DNA of 64,000 nt, taken from the NCBI GenBank assembly GCA_022565795.1, contig JAIUMA010000011.1, positions 17,768 through 81,767 of the forward strand, in the 5' to 3' direction. Numbering within the stretch: position 1 is the first letter of the stretch; every line of letters starts with the position of its first letter. Source of the stretch: Balneolia bacterium (GTDB lineage Bacteria > Bacteroidota > Rhodothermia > Balneolales > Cyclonatronaceae). Shown piece after piece: positions 37,678 to 47,167 of the stretch. The translations under genes were made by a program, and so were the position numbers. The notes under the pieces were generated by a model. It made no database searches. It had not been told where the DNA came from and saw only the letters and a list, made by a program, of their open reading frames with translations.

Positions 37678-38388
37678 TTATTGGTCCCAGCGTACCAGAG
37701 TGCCCACAGCTTCCTTGTTAATTACCTTGAGGAAGTTTCCGGACTTGTTCATATTGAAAACGATAATCGGCGTTTTGTTGTCACGGCAAAGGGTGAATGC
37801 CGTTAAGTCCATCACTGAAAGTCTTCTGCTTAGTATTTCATCACCGGTAATGGAATCAAACTTCACGGCATCATCATTCCGCTCCGGATCTTTATCGAAT
37901 ACCCCATCCACGCGGGTTCCCTTAAGGATTACATCGGCTTCGATTTCAATCGCACGAAGCGAACCTGCTGTATCTGTGGTGAAGTACGGGTTACCTGTTC
38001 CGGCACCGAAAATGACGACACGTCCTTTTTCGAGGTGGCGTACGGCTCTACGGCGAATGAAAGGTTCTGCTATTTGCTCCATACGAATGGCGGACTGCAA
38101 ACGAGTGGCCACGCCTTTACGCTCCAGCGCATCCTGAAGCGCCATACTGTTAATCATGGTGGCGAGCATACCCATATAGTCTCCCTGCACGCGGTCCATA
38201 CCAAAGGTGGCGGCTTTCATACCACGAAAAATATTCCCGCCTCCGATTACGATTGCAATTTCAACGCCGGCTTCATGCACCTTCTTAATTTCTTCGGCAT
38301 ACGTTTCGAGTACCTTGCCGTCAATCCCGTGCCCTTGTTCGCCCAGAAGCGCTTCACCGCTTAATTTTAATAATACTCGTTTGTACAT
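37678..38388 (-). CDS. pyrH: Uridylate kinase
   Basis: UMP kinase making UDP in pyrimidine nucleotide synthesis. The 236-aa sequence has the N-terminal [38 protein letters not shown] and [19 protein letters not shown] blocks. The ATG at 38388 is chosen because [14 protein letters not shown] is the family's start; 17 codons upstream in frame are leader. It lies in the order rpsB-tsf-pyrH-frr, after a tsf terminator. Confidence 0.96.
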   Translation of the reverse strand: MYKRVLLKLSGEALLGEQGHGIDGKVLETYAEEIKKVHEAGVEIAIVIGGGNIFRGMKAATFGMDRVQGDYMGMLATMINSMALQDALERKGVATRLQSAIRMEQIAEPFIRRRAVRHLEKGRVVIFGAGTGNPYFTTDTAGSLRAIEIEADVILKGTRVDGVFDKDPERNDDAVKFDSITGDEILSRRLSVMDLTAFTLCRDNKTPIIVFNMNKSGNFLKVINKEAVGTLVRWDQ

Positions 38389-38427
38389 AATGGAGTCCTC
38401 ATTTTGCTTGATACATGTATTACATAC

Positions 38428-38460
38428 AAAAAAGGCCACCCTCGGAAAGGGCAGCCTTTG
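38428..38460 (-). terminator. Terminator-like hairpin between tsf and pyrH
   Basis: AAAAGGC-CACCC / GGG-CA-GCCTTT imperfect stem with an A run on the left (T run on the minus strand), 16 bp after tsf. It probably attenuates transcription into pyrH. Confidence 0.65.
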
Positions 38461-38475
38461 ATGTTAATTTCTCAA

Positions 38476-39306
38476 TTAGTTGGAGCCAAGCTGAATCCGC
38501 TTGAACGTCTTCACTGATGGTTCTCCCTGCTGCTTGAGGTAGTCAGCAACTGAGATGCTGCTGTCTTTTACGAACTTCTGCTCCAGAAGTACGCGCTCCT
38601 CGAAAAAGCGGCGAAGTTTACCTTCAGCTGCTTTTTCGGCGATATTTTCCGGCTTACCTTCGTTGATGAGCTGCTCTTTAGCAATTTCACGCTCTTTTTC
38701 GAGCAGTGAAGAATCAACTTCATCACGATTGGTAGCGATTGGCGACATAGCAGCAATCTGCATAGCTACGTCTTTACCGGTAGCGGCGTCTTTAAGATCG
38801 CCTTCGAAATCTACAAGTACGGCAAGCTGGCTTCCCGGGTGGATGTAGCTTACAAGCTGCCCTTCGGTTTCGAGAACTACCACTTTGCTGATATCGATTT
38901 TCTCACCGATTTTACCAACGAGAGTCTCGAGCTGCTTAGCAACGGTAACGTTGCCCAAAGAGAGCTCTTTTATTGCGTTCACATCGTTAACATCATTGTC
39001 AAACGCAAGTTTGGCAAAGTCTGTCGCATTCTGAATGAACTCTTCGTTACGGGCTACGAAGTCGGTTTCGCAGTTCAGCTCAACCGCGGCAGCTTTTTTG
39101 CCGTCGTCGCTAACGTGTACTGCAATAATGCCTTGCTCAGCGTCGCGGTCGGCGCGCTTTTCGGCTACTTTCTGTCCCTTCTTACGAAGGTACTCGACAG
39201 CGGCTTCCATATCACCATTGGCTTCAGAGAGCGCCTTTTTGCAATCCATCATGCCGGCGCCGGTGATGTCACGTAGTTTTTTTACATCTGCTGCTGAAAT
39301 ACTCAT
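38476..39306 (-). CDS. tsf: Elongation factor Ts
   Basis: Nucleotide exchange factor for EF-Tu. The N-terminal UBA-like domain has LRDITGAGMMDCKKAL, followed by the AAVELNCETDFVARN motif of the core and a C-terminal module. At 276 aa it is the usual size. It lies 178 bp downstream of rpsB, with a hairpin between them. Confidence 0.97.
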   Translation of the reverse strand: MSISAADVKKLRDITGAGMMDCKKALSEANGDMEAAVEYLRKKGQKVAEKRADRDAEQGIIAVHVSDDGKKAAAVELNCETDFVARNEEFIQNATDFAKLAFDNDVNDVNAIKELSLGNVTVAKQLETLVGKIGEKIDISKVVVLETEGQLVSYIHPGSQLAVLVDFEGDLKDAATGKDVAMQIAAMSPIATNRDEVDSSLLEKEREIAKEQLINEGKPENIAEKAAEGKLRRFFEERVLLEQKFVKDSSISVADYLKQQGEPSVKTFKRIQLGSN

Positions 39307-39408
39307 AATAGTAGTGTGCGTTCAGTCGCAATTTTGAATTAATAGTTGGCTTAAGAGGGTGCGGACGATTTATTACAATCCGCTGCGTGTATTTGTGATC
39401 CCCATATT

Positions 39409-39450
39409 GAAGAAAAGCCGGATGCTGTTTTGAATCAGCACCCGGACTCT
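39409..39450 (-). terminator. Hairpin between rpsB and tsf
   Basis: CCGGATGCTG and CAGCACCCGG arms (one G-U pair) with an 8-nt loop. On the minus strand the stem is followed by CTTTTCTTC. It is terminator-like with a weak T tract, so it may be partial. Confidence 0.5.
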
Positions 39451-39484
39451 TCAAAGCTTCGGATCCAAAGGACCGCTTACTGAA

Positions 39485-40330
39485 TTAGCTGTCGCTTTTC
39501 GTACGACGTCTTCTGCGCCGTGGAGCTTTTTCAGAAGCATCTTCGTCGCTGTCGTCGTCATCGCCGGCGGCTGCAGCAGCTTCTTCGTCGCTGCCTGATT
39601 CGGCGGCGGCTTCCATAGCGAGCTGCTCTTCTTCCATAGCATCGCGCTCGGCTACACCTTCAATAATAGCATCTGCTATGTTTGAGGCAACCAGCTGAAT
39701 CGCTTTGGCGGCATCGTCGTTACACGGGATGATGTAATCCGGTACATTCGGGTCGCAGTTGGTATCCACCAGTGCAAAAATCGGGATATTGAGCTTGCGG
39801 GCTTCGTTGATCGCAATCTCTTCCTTAACAATATCAACCACGAAAAGGGCGCCCGGCATGCGGTTCATTCCGGCGATACCGCTCAGAACCTGCTCAAGCT
39901 TTTCTTTCTCCCGGTCGAGCATCAAACGCTCTTTTTTAACCAGGTTTTCGTAAGTACCATCTTTCTGCATGTTGGCAATCTCTTCCATACGGGAGATGCT
40001 CTTGCGAACAGTAGAGAAGTTGGTAAGCATACCGCCAAGCCAGCGGTGGGTTACGTAAGGCTGACCGGCACGAATGGCCTCTTCCTTAACGATTTCCTGT
40101 GCTTGTTTTTTTGTGCCTACGAATAGGACTTTTTTACCTGAACGGGTAACCTTACCGATTTCGTCCAGGGCTTCCTGAAGACACTCGCGGGTTTTGTTGA
40201 GGTCCAGGATATGAATTCCGTTACGCTGCATAAAGATGAATTCCTTCATCTTTGGATTCCAGCGGCGGGTCAGGTGACCGAAGTGGGCTCCTGCTTTCAG
40301 AAGCTCTTCTATGGATGCTGCTTTAGACAT
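39485..40330 (-). CDS. rpsB: 30S ribosomal protein S2
   Basis: Small-subunit protein S2. It has the ELLKAGAHFGHLTRRWNPKM start, FVGTKKQAQEIV, RWLGGMLTNF and the ALVDTNCDPN..DYIIPCNDDA block. At 281 aa it carries a C-terminal extension beyond about residue 235: first acidic (Asp/Glu/Ala-rich, including GDDDDSDEDASE), then basic (RRRRRR). Such an acid-base tail is unusual next to the compact E. coli S2 but is seen in related phyla. Confidence 0.97.
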   Translation of the reverse strand: MSKAASIEELLKAGAHFGHLTRRWNPKMKEFIFMQRNGIHILDLNKTRECLQEALDEIGKVTRSGKKVLFVGTKKQAQEIVKEEAIRAGQPYVTHRWLGGMLTNFSTVRKSISRMEEIANMQKDGTYENLVKKERLMLDREKEKLEQVLSGIAGMNRMPGALFVVDIVKEEIAINEARKLNIPIFALVDTNCDPNVPDYIIPCNDDAAKAIQLVASNIADAIIEGVAERDAMEEEQLAMEAAAESGSDEEAAAAAGDDDDSDEDASEKAPRRRRRRTKSDS

Positions 40331-40473
40331 AATGTGTATTCTTTTTTTTACGAGTTAAGCCTCTACACAGGTCATTCATAACCCCGATTCCGATTCGATA
40401 ACCGAAACACTCCGGGAGTATGTCGCTGTGTATGTGTATTTAAGACTATACTGTGTGTTGAATTATTAACTTG

Positions 40474-40497
40474 AAGAAAGCTGAAGTTTCCTTCAGC
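40474..40497 (-). terminator. Hairpin after rpsI
   Basis: A perfect 7-bp stem GCTGAAG/CTTCAGC with loop TTTC. On the minus strand it is followed by TTTCTTC. Probably the end of the rplM-rpsI unit. Confidence 0.5.
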
Positions 40498-40560
40498 AAG
40501 CGCCCTGCGAGACGATTGCAGCACTTCCCGAAAATGGAAAGCACTGAACACGTGCAGCTA

Positions 40561-40947
40561 TTAACGCTTGGAGAACTGGAAGTTCTTACGGGCCTTAGGC
40601 TGACCATACTTCTTACGCTCAACCATACGGTCATCACGTGTAAGGAGGTCATTTTCTCTGAGGACACCGCGGTGTTCAGCATCGATTTCCAGGATAGCTC
40701 TTGCAATACCCAGCTGGGTAGCACCGGCCTGACCTGTGTTTCCACCACCACGAACAGTAACCTTCACGTCGTAATCAGACAAAAGGTCAGTTACGCTTAA
40801 TGGCAGAGTTACCAGGTTCTGGTTGGCTTTTTGTGTAAAGAACTCTTCCATCGGTTTGTTGTTAACCACGATTTTACCTGAACCTTTGGTCAGATAAACA
40901 CGCGCGGTAGAGGTCTTTCTTCTTCCTATTGCTTGAAATTGCGCCAT
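40561..40947 (-). CDS. rpsI: 30S ribosomal protein S9
   Basis: Small-subunit protein S9 of 128 aa, with AIGRRKTSTARVYL at the start, VRGGGNTGQAGATQLGIARAL-like sequence in the middle, and the KKYGQPKARKNFQFSKR tail whose last Arg reaches the P site. It lies 4 bp after rplM, the standard gene pair. Confidence 0.97.
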   Translation of the reverse strand: MAQFQAIGRRKTSTARVYLTKGSGKIVVNNKPMEEFFTQKANQNLVTLPLSVTDLLSDYDVKVTVRGGGNTGQAGATQLGIARAILEIDAEHRGVLRENDLLTRDDRMVERKKYGQPKARKNFQFSKR

Positions 40948-40951
40948 GTGA

Positions 40952-41395
40952 TCAGAGGGTTATTTTTTCCGGATTTTGAGCGGTTTGATTGTGAACCGGA
41001 CCGGCATACACGCGCAGATTTCTCAGGAGCTGACGTCCCAGGCGGTTTTTCGGAAGCATACCTTTTACGGCGTGCATCACGATTTCGGTCGGTTTTTTCT
41101 CCAGCCATTCGGCCGGGCTGGCAAAGCGTTCGCCACCCGGGTAGCCGGTGTAGCTGAAATACTGCTTGTCAGTCATTTTATTGCCGGTAAGACGAATCTT
41201 TTCGGCATTTATAATCACAACATTATCACCTGTATCCATGTGAGGAGTAAACTCCGGCTTGTGCTTTCCGCGAAGAATGTTAGCTACCTTACTTGAAAGG
41301 CGGCCTAGTGTTTCGCCGTCGGCATCAACCAGAATCCACTTTTTCTCAATGTCTTCAGGCTTTGCTGAGTACGTTTTGAAATATGGGCTTTTCAT
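40952..41395 (-). CDS. rplM: 50S ribosomal protein L13
   Basis: Large-subunit protein L13 of 147 aa. WILVDADGETLGRLSSKVANILRGK, GDNVVIINAEKI, YPGG and AVKGMLPKNRLGRQLLRNLRVYAG mark it clearly. It heads the rplM-rpsI pair and probably the longer minus-strand translation block. A candidate promoter lies upstream. Confidence 0.97.
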   Translation of the reverse strand: MKSPYFKTYSAKPEDIEKKWILVDADGETLGRLSSKVANILRGKHKPEFTPHMDTGDNVVIINAEKIRLTGNKMTDKQYFSYTGYPGGERFASPAEWLEKKPTEIVMHAVKGMLPKNRLGRQLLRNLRVYAGPVHNQTAQNPEKITL

Positions 41396-41445
41396 GGTTT
41401 ATTTATTGATTTACTTCGATATTGCTTCGATTTTTGCAAAGTTTG

Positions 41446-41476
41446 GAAATATATCACTTTATTCCATTGTTTGCAA
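41446..41476 (-). promoter_or_regulatory. Candidate promoter of the rplM-rpsI unit
   Basis: On the minus strand a TTG (41476-41474), a 20-bp spacer, and TATATTTC (41453-41446), one base from TAnnTTTG. It lies about 50 bp upstream of the start codon. Judged only by pattern. Confidence 0.35.
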
Positions 41477-41651
41477 TGTGCACTTATTTTCCGAATTGCG
41501 TATTCTGCCCCGCCTGAATGATTTACAGCCGGCCAGACGCCATCACCCTGCCTGCCCGTGAAATGTTTTGGCAAAGACCGTATGTTAACCGGTCGTTCAG
41601 CTCATCATCAAGCTCTACTTACAACTGATATCTTACCGTAATTTTTCGCTC

Positions 41652-44600
41652 ATGAATCCACGATTACTGTTCTCCGCCTTTATACTGCCTTTATTTGTGC
41701 TTGCCGGCCTCACCGGTTACGCTTCGGCCCAGTCCGCCGCATGGCAGCAGTCTATACGCTACGAAATGGACGTACATATGAATGTGGAGACCAACATCAT
41801 GACCGGCACACAGCGGGTTGAGTACCACAATTCCTCGCCGGATACGCTCGACCGCTTTTTCTACCATCTCTACTACAACGCGTTTCAGCCGGGAAGCATG
41901 ATGGATGAGCGCTCCAGGACCATTATCGATCCGGACGGACGGGTGCGCGATCGCATCTACCATCTGGCAGACGATGAAATCGGCTATCAGCAGATTAACA
42001 GCCTCAGCCAGAACGGCGCTGAGGTAGAGTATGAAGTGAGCGAAACCGTGCTTATCGTTCATCTTAATGAGCCGATTCTGCCCGGTGAATCGGCCACGTT
42101 CGACATGGAATTCGAGGCACAGGTCCCCCTTCAGATTCGCCGCACCGGCCGGGATAACCGCGAGGGAATTCGCTATTCCATGTCGCAATGGTATCCGCGG
42201 GTAGCGAACTACGATCAGGACGGCTGGCATACGCATCCCTATATAGCACGTGAATTCCACGGTATTTTTGGTGACTTCGACGTCCGCATCACCATAGACA
42301 AAAACTATACTCTTGGCGCTACCGGCTACCTGCAGAATCCGCAGGAAGTCGGCCACGGATATGAAAATCCCGATGAGCCGTTAAATCTGCCGAATGGCGA
42401 CGAGCTAACCTGGCATTTTTTCGCTCCGGAAGTCATCGACTTTTTCTGGGGAGCGCACGATGAGTTTGTGCACGTAATTCACGAGGAAGAGGGCGCACCT
42501 CGTATCCACATGCTCTATGTTGAGCGACCGGAAACGCGCTTCTGGGAGATGCTGGGTGAGTTTACGGCTGAGGCCTTTCAGTTTATGAATGATTACATTG
42601 GCGACTACCCGTATGAGCAGTTCACCATCATACAGGGTGGCGACGGCGGCATGGAGTACCCGATGGGAACGCTGATTACCGGCCATCGTCCGCTCTACAG
42701 CCTGGTTGCCGTTACGGTGCATGAGCTTATTCACATGTGGTATCAGAGCACGCTCGCTACTAACGAAAGCCTGCACCACTGGATGGATGAAGGCTTCACG
42801 GTTTATATGAGTGAACTCACAATGCGCAGTCTTTTTAACCTCCGCGGGGAGCCTCATCGTGCCTCCTACATGTCCTATCTTCGTACCGTTCACGACGGGC
42901 TCGAGGAAAACATGGGGCAGCATGCCGACCGCTACAAAACGAACTCCGCCTACAGCATGGCTTCCTATCGGAAAGGCGCCCTCATTCTTCACCAGCTGGA
43001 ATACATTATCGGTGAAGACGCCCTGAAACGGACCATGCGCCGCTATTATGAGGAATGGATGATGCGCCATCCAACGCCAACCGATTTTCAGCGAATTGCC
43101 GAAAAGGAGAGCGGACTTCAATTGAAATGGTATTTTGATGAAATGCTTCACTCCACCCGCACCATAGATATGGCGATTAAACGCGTGAGGCGCGGAGACG
43201 ACGAGAACCGCATCACCCTTGAAACGCGGGGCGATTTTCACATGCCTGTCGATCTGCTTCTTACCTACGAAGACGGTACGCAGGAGCTGGTCTACATTCC
43301 AACCCAGCGGCAGCTCGGCCAAAAACCACATGAGCTTGAGGGCACGGAGCACATCACCCTTGAACCATGGCCATGGACCCACAGCAAGTACAGCTTCAGC
43401 CTTCCGGCCCGGGATTCCCGCCTGGTATCCGCTGAAATCGATCCTTCGCTTCGCATGGCAGATACAAACCGCCTGAACAACCACTGGCCGCCAACCGTAA
43501 ACGTAACCGCTTTTGAAGTACCCTCACCCGACTGGGACAGCTACGAAATGGGAACACGTCCGGCGCTGTGGTTTGGTGAAAATGCGGGTATTCGTCTGGG
43601 ATCAGTTTCAACCGGGTCTTATTTGTTTGGCACGAAGTCACTTCAGCTGGAAAGTTGGCTCACGACCGGCTCTGTCGACGAATTCGGCGTTTCGAATTTC
43701 GATCTGGATTACCGTGTAGCCTGGCGCGACCGCTTCGAGCTGCTCGGACCCGACAGCTGGTGGTTTGCTGAAGCCAGGCGCTTTTACGGCATCAACTATC
43801 AGGAGCTTGGCGCGGAAAGAAGGCTGGGCAGCTACGGCCGCCTCGAGCCGGTTCGTCAGGTTGTTGAGCTGAGCGCCTTCCACATGAACAGGGGCTCGAA
43901 CCGACAAACGGACGACCTCAACCAGCGCTGGGAAAGAGGCAGCCTGTGGGGTGCCAAAGCGGCCTATGAGCTGGGTAACGTGCGCGAGAGCGGACTCAGG
44001 CTGCAGGCAACAGCAGCCACGTTTGCCAACACCCGCGCCGGGCATCAGGTGGAGCTGAAGGCAAACCGCACGTTTTTCAGCAATGATTTCCGTTATGCGG
44101 CGCGGTTCGGTATGCAGGCAGCCGGCGGATCCTCGTTTTCATCGGTACAGCAAATCTATAATCTGGGTTCCGGAACCGCAATCGAGCAGTGGGAAAACAG
44201 GGCTTTCACAGCCATAGCAAACATAGATCAGCAGTTCAGCCGCGATGCGCGCTTTGTGTACGACAGCGGCAATGCGCTTTCGGGCTACAGCCTTCACGCG
44301 CCATTTCAGCCCGGCCTTACAGGGAACAATATGCTGGCTTTTTCCATCTGGCAAACCTATCGTCCGGTACTGCTTGGATTCTTCCGGGCATTTGAGTTCG
44401 AACTTTTTGCCGGAACAGGGTATGCCTGGAACGGAAGCGTAACACAGGATTTTGAACTACCATCATCTGACTCTCCGTGGCTGGCATCGGCAGGAGCAGG
44501 CCTGATGTTCGACTTCGCTGAAATCCCCCGCTTCGACCGCTGGACGGCCCAAAGCGCTTTGCTGAGCGGGCTTCAGATTTCGCTCCGCTCTCCGTTTTTT

Positions 44601-44675
44601 CTTCATGGCATCGATGGTCAGGACGACTTCGAGCCAACCGAGCGCTGGATGATCGGCATCAGCCGCGCTTTTTAA
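41652..44675 (+). CDS. M1-family metallopeptidase, exported
   Basis: Large exported aminopeptidase-like enzyme (1007 aa). The signal peptide ends near TGYASAQ (about residue 26). The gluzincin core has GGMEYPMG at about 328-335 (the GxMEN equivalent), the zinc site HELIH at 357-361, and the third ligand Glu380 in WMDEGFTVY, with the normal 18-residue gap. The region after about 640 is rich in beta-strand and aromatic patterns (LDYRVAWRDRFELL, FRYAARFGMQAAGGSSF, ending ISRAF), looking like an outer-membrane beta-barrel. An M1 peptidase domain fused to a barrel would place the enzyme on the outer membrane. The fusion is inference. Confidence 0.88.
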   Translation: MNPRLLFSAFILPLFVLAGLTGYASAQSAAWQQSIRYEMDVHMNVETNIMTGTQRVEYHNSSPDTLDRFFYHLYYNAFQPGSMMDERSRTIIDPDGRVRDRIYHLADDEIGYQQINSLSQNGAEVEYEVSETVLIVHLNEPILPGESATFDMEFEAQVPLQIRRTGRDNREGIRYSMSQWYPRVANYDQDGWHTHPYIAREFHGIFGDFDVRITIDKNYTLGATGYLQNPQEVGHGYENPDEPLNLPNGDELTWHFFAPEVIDFFWGAHDEFVHVIHEEEGAPRIHMLYVERPETRFWEMLGEFTAEAFQFMNDYIGDYPYEQFTIIQGGDGGMEYPMGTLITGHRPLYSLVAVTVHELIHMWYQSTLATNESLHHWMDEGFTVYMSELTMRSLFNLRGEPHRASYMSYLRTVHDGLEENMGQHADRYKTNSAYSMASYRKGALILHQLEYIIGEDALKRTMRRYYEEWMMRHPTPTDFQRIAEKESGLQLKWYFDEMLHSTRTIDMAIKRVRRGDDENRITLETRGDFHMPVDLLLTYEDGTQELVYIPTQRQLGQKPHELEGTEHITLEPWPWTHSKYSFSLPARDSRLVSAEIDPSLRMADTNRLNNHWPPTVNVTAFEVPSPDWDSYEMGTRPALWFGENAGIRLGSVSTGSYLFGTKSLQLESWLTTGSVDEFGVSNFDLDYRVAWRDRFELLGPDSWWFAEARRFYGINYQELGAERRLGSYGRLEPVRQVVELSAFHMNRGSNRQTDDLNQRWERGSLWGAKAAYELGNVRESGLRLQATAATFANTRAGHQVELKANRTFFSNDFRYAARFGMQAAGGSSFSSVQQIYNLGSGTAIEQWENRAFTAIANIDQQFSRDARFVYDSGNALSGYSLHAPFQPGLTGNNMLAFSIWQTYRPVLLGFFRAFEFELFAGTGYAWNGSVTQDFELPSSDSPWLASAGAGLMFDFAEIPRFDRWTAQSALLSGLQISLRSPFFLHGIDGQDDFEPTERWMIGISRAF

Positions 44676-44719
44676 TTTCAAGGAAAATCTGATTGTAGTG
44701 TCTGGTGATGGACTGCTTG

Positions 44720-45124
44720 CTAAAACAGCTCCATCACCAGCATCACTATTACAAAGGGCATTAAGGTCACAAAAAGGCCAAAAATAACGTGAGGTGTTGT
44801 GATGCCCTCCCTTCGCCCTTCAATCCAAACTTTCCAGCGGAACGGAATCTCCGGCTCTTCGCTGAAATACCTCAGAAACCAGTTTCGGCTGAGGCCAAAG
44901 AAGACCACAAACAGAAAAGGCAAAAGCATAAAGCCGGCAAGGCTGCCGTTTTCATGCTGAATTTCGGGGCGCGTCCAGTTCAGAAGCCCGACAACCATAA
45001 CCAACGCGGAAATCACCAGTGCGCCCCAGTAGAAGGCCGGTCCGCGTAGCCTGCGGTAGAATATGCCGAAAAAGGCGATGAGGCCTCCTCCCGTGAACAC
45101 ATAAAATGATGGCAATGAAAACAT
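44720..45124 (-). CDS. Small polytopic membrane protein
   Basis: A 134-aa protein with four predicted membrane helices (about residues 7-22, 31-48, 63-78 and 111-132) and a cytoplasmic-looking loop with FRWKVWIEGRREG. I recognise no family. It lies 12 bp after the NTF2-like protein gene on the same strand, so the two are likely co-transcribed. Confidence 0.65.
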   Translation of the reverse strand: MFSLPSFYVFTGGGLIAFFGIFYRRLRGPAFYWGALVISALVMVVGLLNWTRPEIQHENGSLAGFMLLPFLFVVFFGLSRNWFLRYFSEEPEIPFRWKVWIEGRREGITTPHVIFGLFVTLMPFVIVMLVMELF

Positions 45125-45136
45125 GGCTGCAGCTAT

Positions 45137-45604
45137 TTAATGGGCCTCACGGATGGCCTGCCAAAGCACAACGCGCCACTCCCCTTCGGATTTTCTAAGC
45201 GTGCCGCTGTTCAGAAAAGTTGTGATGGCATCCGTTTCCACATCTCTGGCGACCAGCCTGAACGCGAGCACAGCGGTATCACCGTAGACATTGATTTGTA
45301 TATCATCGGCGCTGTAGGTCTGATCAGGTTCAGCGGAGTCATTGGCTTCGGGGTCGAGTCCATCCATAATTTCCTGCTTGCCAAACCGCAGTCCGGCAGA
45401 GCTGGTGTAGATTAGCTCTTCGGCCCAAAAACGGTCGTGGATTGCGTAATCACCCGTTCCGGCGCCTTCGAGAAAGGCATCGAGCAGCATCCGGATTTCA
45501 GTTTTGTCATCCCAGAATTCCACTTCGGCTGCCTTCATACTTTGTGCATTCACGACAAAAACAAGGCACATTGCTAAAACAAGAGGTACGGTAAATAAGC
45601 GCAT
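45137..45604 (-). CDS. Exported NTF2-like (SnoaL/DUF4440) protein
   Basis: A 155-aa protein with a signal peptide (MRLFTVPLVLAMCLVFVVNAQ) and an NTF2-like cone domain: EIRMLLDAFLEGAGTGDYAIHDRFWAEELIYTSSAG, GDTAVLAFRLVARD and EWRVVLWQAI. Such domains serve as small-molecule binding or enzymatic pockets; the function here is unknown. The ATG at 45604 is chosen because it places the signal peptide first; the frame extends 11 codons upstream. Confidence 0.75.
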   Translation of the reverse strand: MRLFTVPLVLAMCLVFVVNAQSMKAAEVEFWDDKTEIRMLLDAFLEGAGTGDYAIHDRFWAEELIYTSSAGLRFGKQEIMDGLDPEANDSAEPDQTYSADDIQINVYGDTAVLAFRLVARDVETDAITTFLNSGTLRKSEGEWRVVLWQAIREAH

Positions 45605-45766
45605 AATTGGAGTAATTACTTGTGGTTGGCTTCGCACAAGCTACCTAAATGGAACGAAAGCTCCAACGCCTGGGCTCTTTACCGGTAGACTGAGTCCACG
45701 AAATTTCATACTATTTAACTCAGACCGTACCAAATTCGAAACACATCACCCAGAAAGGATAAAGAG

Positions 45767-46228
45767 ATGGCCGAAAAACCAACTGAAGAAGAAAAGAACT
45801 ACATCCTCGAGCTAGTTCAAAAGCATCTTGATCTGACCGTAACAACCTTTGGTCAGGACGTCCGCTCCGTGGTGCGAATCGATAAGCGCCCAAATATGTA
45901 TGGGGGCGACGGCGTGGTTTATCTGCTTCAAATGTTTGATCGCCGCGAGCTGGTGAACAACCGTATCGGCTGCTATATGGTCCTGCCCGAACGCGGTGAT
46001 GAATCCGGCTTTCATGATCACGGCCCAAGAAAAGAGGAGGAGCTGTACGTAGTGATGCACGGCGAGGGTCTCTACTTCGACCGCGATGGCGAAAATGGCC
46101 AGGTACGTGAGCAGCGCATCACAAAAGGGCAGATCACGGCTGTAAAGGGTGATGGCTTCCATTCCGTAGTAAACACCGGGGACGAGCCGCTGATTTTATT
46201 TGTGATTACGACGAACGAGGCGGATTAA
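45767..46228 (+). CDS. Cupin-domain protein
   Basis: A 153-aa soluble protein with one cupin barrel. Motif 1 is around ESGFHDHGPRKEEELYVVMHGEG and motif 2 around KGDGFHSVVNTGDEPL, supplying His/Glu metal ligands. An N-terminal helix of about 25 residues precedes the barrel. The enzymatic role is not evident. Its stop overlaps the stop of the convergent fasciclin gene by 4 bp. Confidence 0.8.
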   Translation: MAEKPTEEEKNYILELVQKHLDLTVTTFGQDVRSVVRIDKRPNMYGGDGVVYLLQMFDRRELVNNRIGCYMVLPERGDESGFHDHGPRKEEELYVVMHGEGLYFDRDGENGQVREQRITKGQITAVKGDGFHSVVNTGDEPLILFVITTNEAD

Positions 46229-46725
46229 TTCCGCACTCTGCGCCCTTCGGCCCAAATCAAATCACCAACAATATGGAGTGTACCATTCTCAAGCTCAATA
46301 TTTCTTACTAAAACTTCTGCCATCCCAAGGTTCACCGTTTCCCCATTCTGATTCCTGCCCCGAAACTGAGTCATTTGTATATCTGGCGAAAACATGGCTG
46401 GTGCCCTTCGCACCACATGGCGATTAAGTACAGATCTTTGCAATCGCTCATTTTCCATAAACTGCTTATAGGCTTCTGTCTCCAATTCTGTAAACGCTTC
46501 ATTAACGGGTGCCAGAATTCCCCACCTTTCGCCTTCTTCCAGCTGATTAAGCATGTCGTGCGAGTGAAGTATTTCAGCGAATACTTTAAGACTTTCACAC
46601 TCTTGCAGGAAAGATTTTACTGATTGACCAACACTCGCCTCGGGACATATATAATTATCATCTTGATGAGGCATATAACCCATTTGGAGAAAAATACTTA
46701 CAAGCAGCATAAATATTATTTTCAT
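46225..46725 (-). CDS. Secreted fasciclin (FAS1) domain protein
   Basis: A 166-aa exported protein with a signal peptide (MKIIFMLLVSIFLQMGYM) and one FAS1 domain. The H1-like segment is WGILAPVNEAFTEL, the H2-like segment is VRNIELENGTLHIVGDLI, and the middle has RLQRSVLNRHVV. FAS1 domains mediate surface adhesion. The ATG at 46725 is preferred to one 12 codons upstream because it begins the signal peptide. It is divergent from the small peptide gene that follows. Confidence 0.75.
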   Translation of the reverse strand: MKIIFMLLVSIFLQMGYMPHQDDNYICPEASVGQSVKSFLQECESLKVFAEILHSHDMLNQLEEGERWGILAPVNEAFTELETEAYKQFMENERLQRSVLNRHVVRRAPAMFSPDIQMTQFRGRNQNGETVNLGMAEVLVRNIELENGTLHIVGDLIWAEGRRVRN

Positions 46726-46823
46726 GGGATGAACAAATTTATTTAAAGATTTATTTGTCAAAGTAACTGTTTTTTTTAGTGTTCAAAACACTCAAAACGA
46801 ACCATTTAGAATGAACTTACATT

Positions 46824-47138
46824 ATGCTTAAGTGTTTCACTTTGATTACACCCCTATTCATAATTTTCGCCTTCAGCACACTCAGTGATTTCGATTCTAA
46901 ACAAATGAAGGGCGAAACAATTACTAACTCTTATTTCAGCGTCATGAATGATAATGCTGAATTCATAGCGGCCGATGATGTCGATTGTTCAGAAGCCACC
47001 TATCATGTTGAACACTGGAGCGGAGTATGGGGTGTAGATTGTATCATTGGTGGAACTAACTGTCATGTTTTCACCGGCTGTACTACAGAAGAGGAGGAAG
47101 AGGAAGAGGATAAGGAGATTTATATAGCATCTAAATAA
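46824..47138 (+). CDS. Small exported Cys-containing peptide, NVEALA-like
   Basis: A 104-aa peptide. A hydrophobic leader lies at residues 5-20, the motif NAEFIA at 44-49 matches the NVEALA box of Bacteroidota peptides, and four cysteines (55, 73, 80, 86) sit in a compact Gly/Cys-rich segment (CIIGGTNCHVFTGC). An acidic run of seven Glu follows at 89-95. NVEALA peptides are small exported peptides of unknown role, often next to 6-bladed propeller lipoproteins, as here: the propeller gene starts 29 bp downstream. The leader is less basic than in typical NVEALA peptides, so membership is inferred. Confidence 0.6.
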   Translation: MLKCFTLITPLFIIFAFSTLSDFDSKQMKGETITNSYFSVMNDNAEFIAADDVDCSEATYHVEHWSGVWGVDCIIGGTNCHVFTGCTTEEEEEEEDKEIYIASK

Positions 47139-47167
47139 CCATCTACTCATCGTACACTTTATATAAT

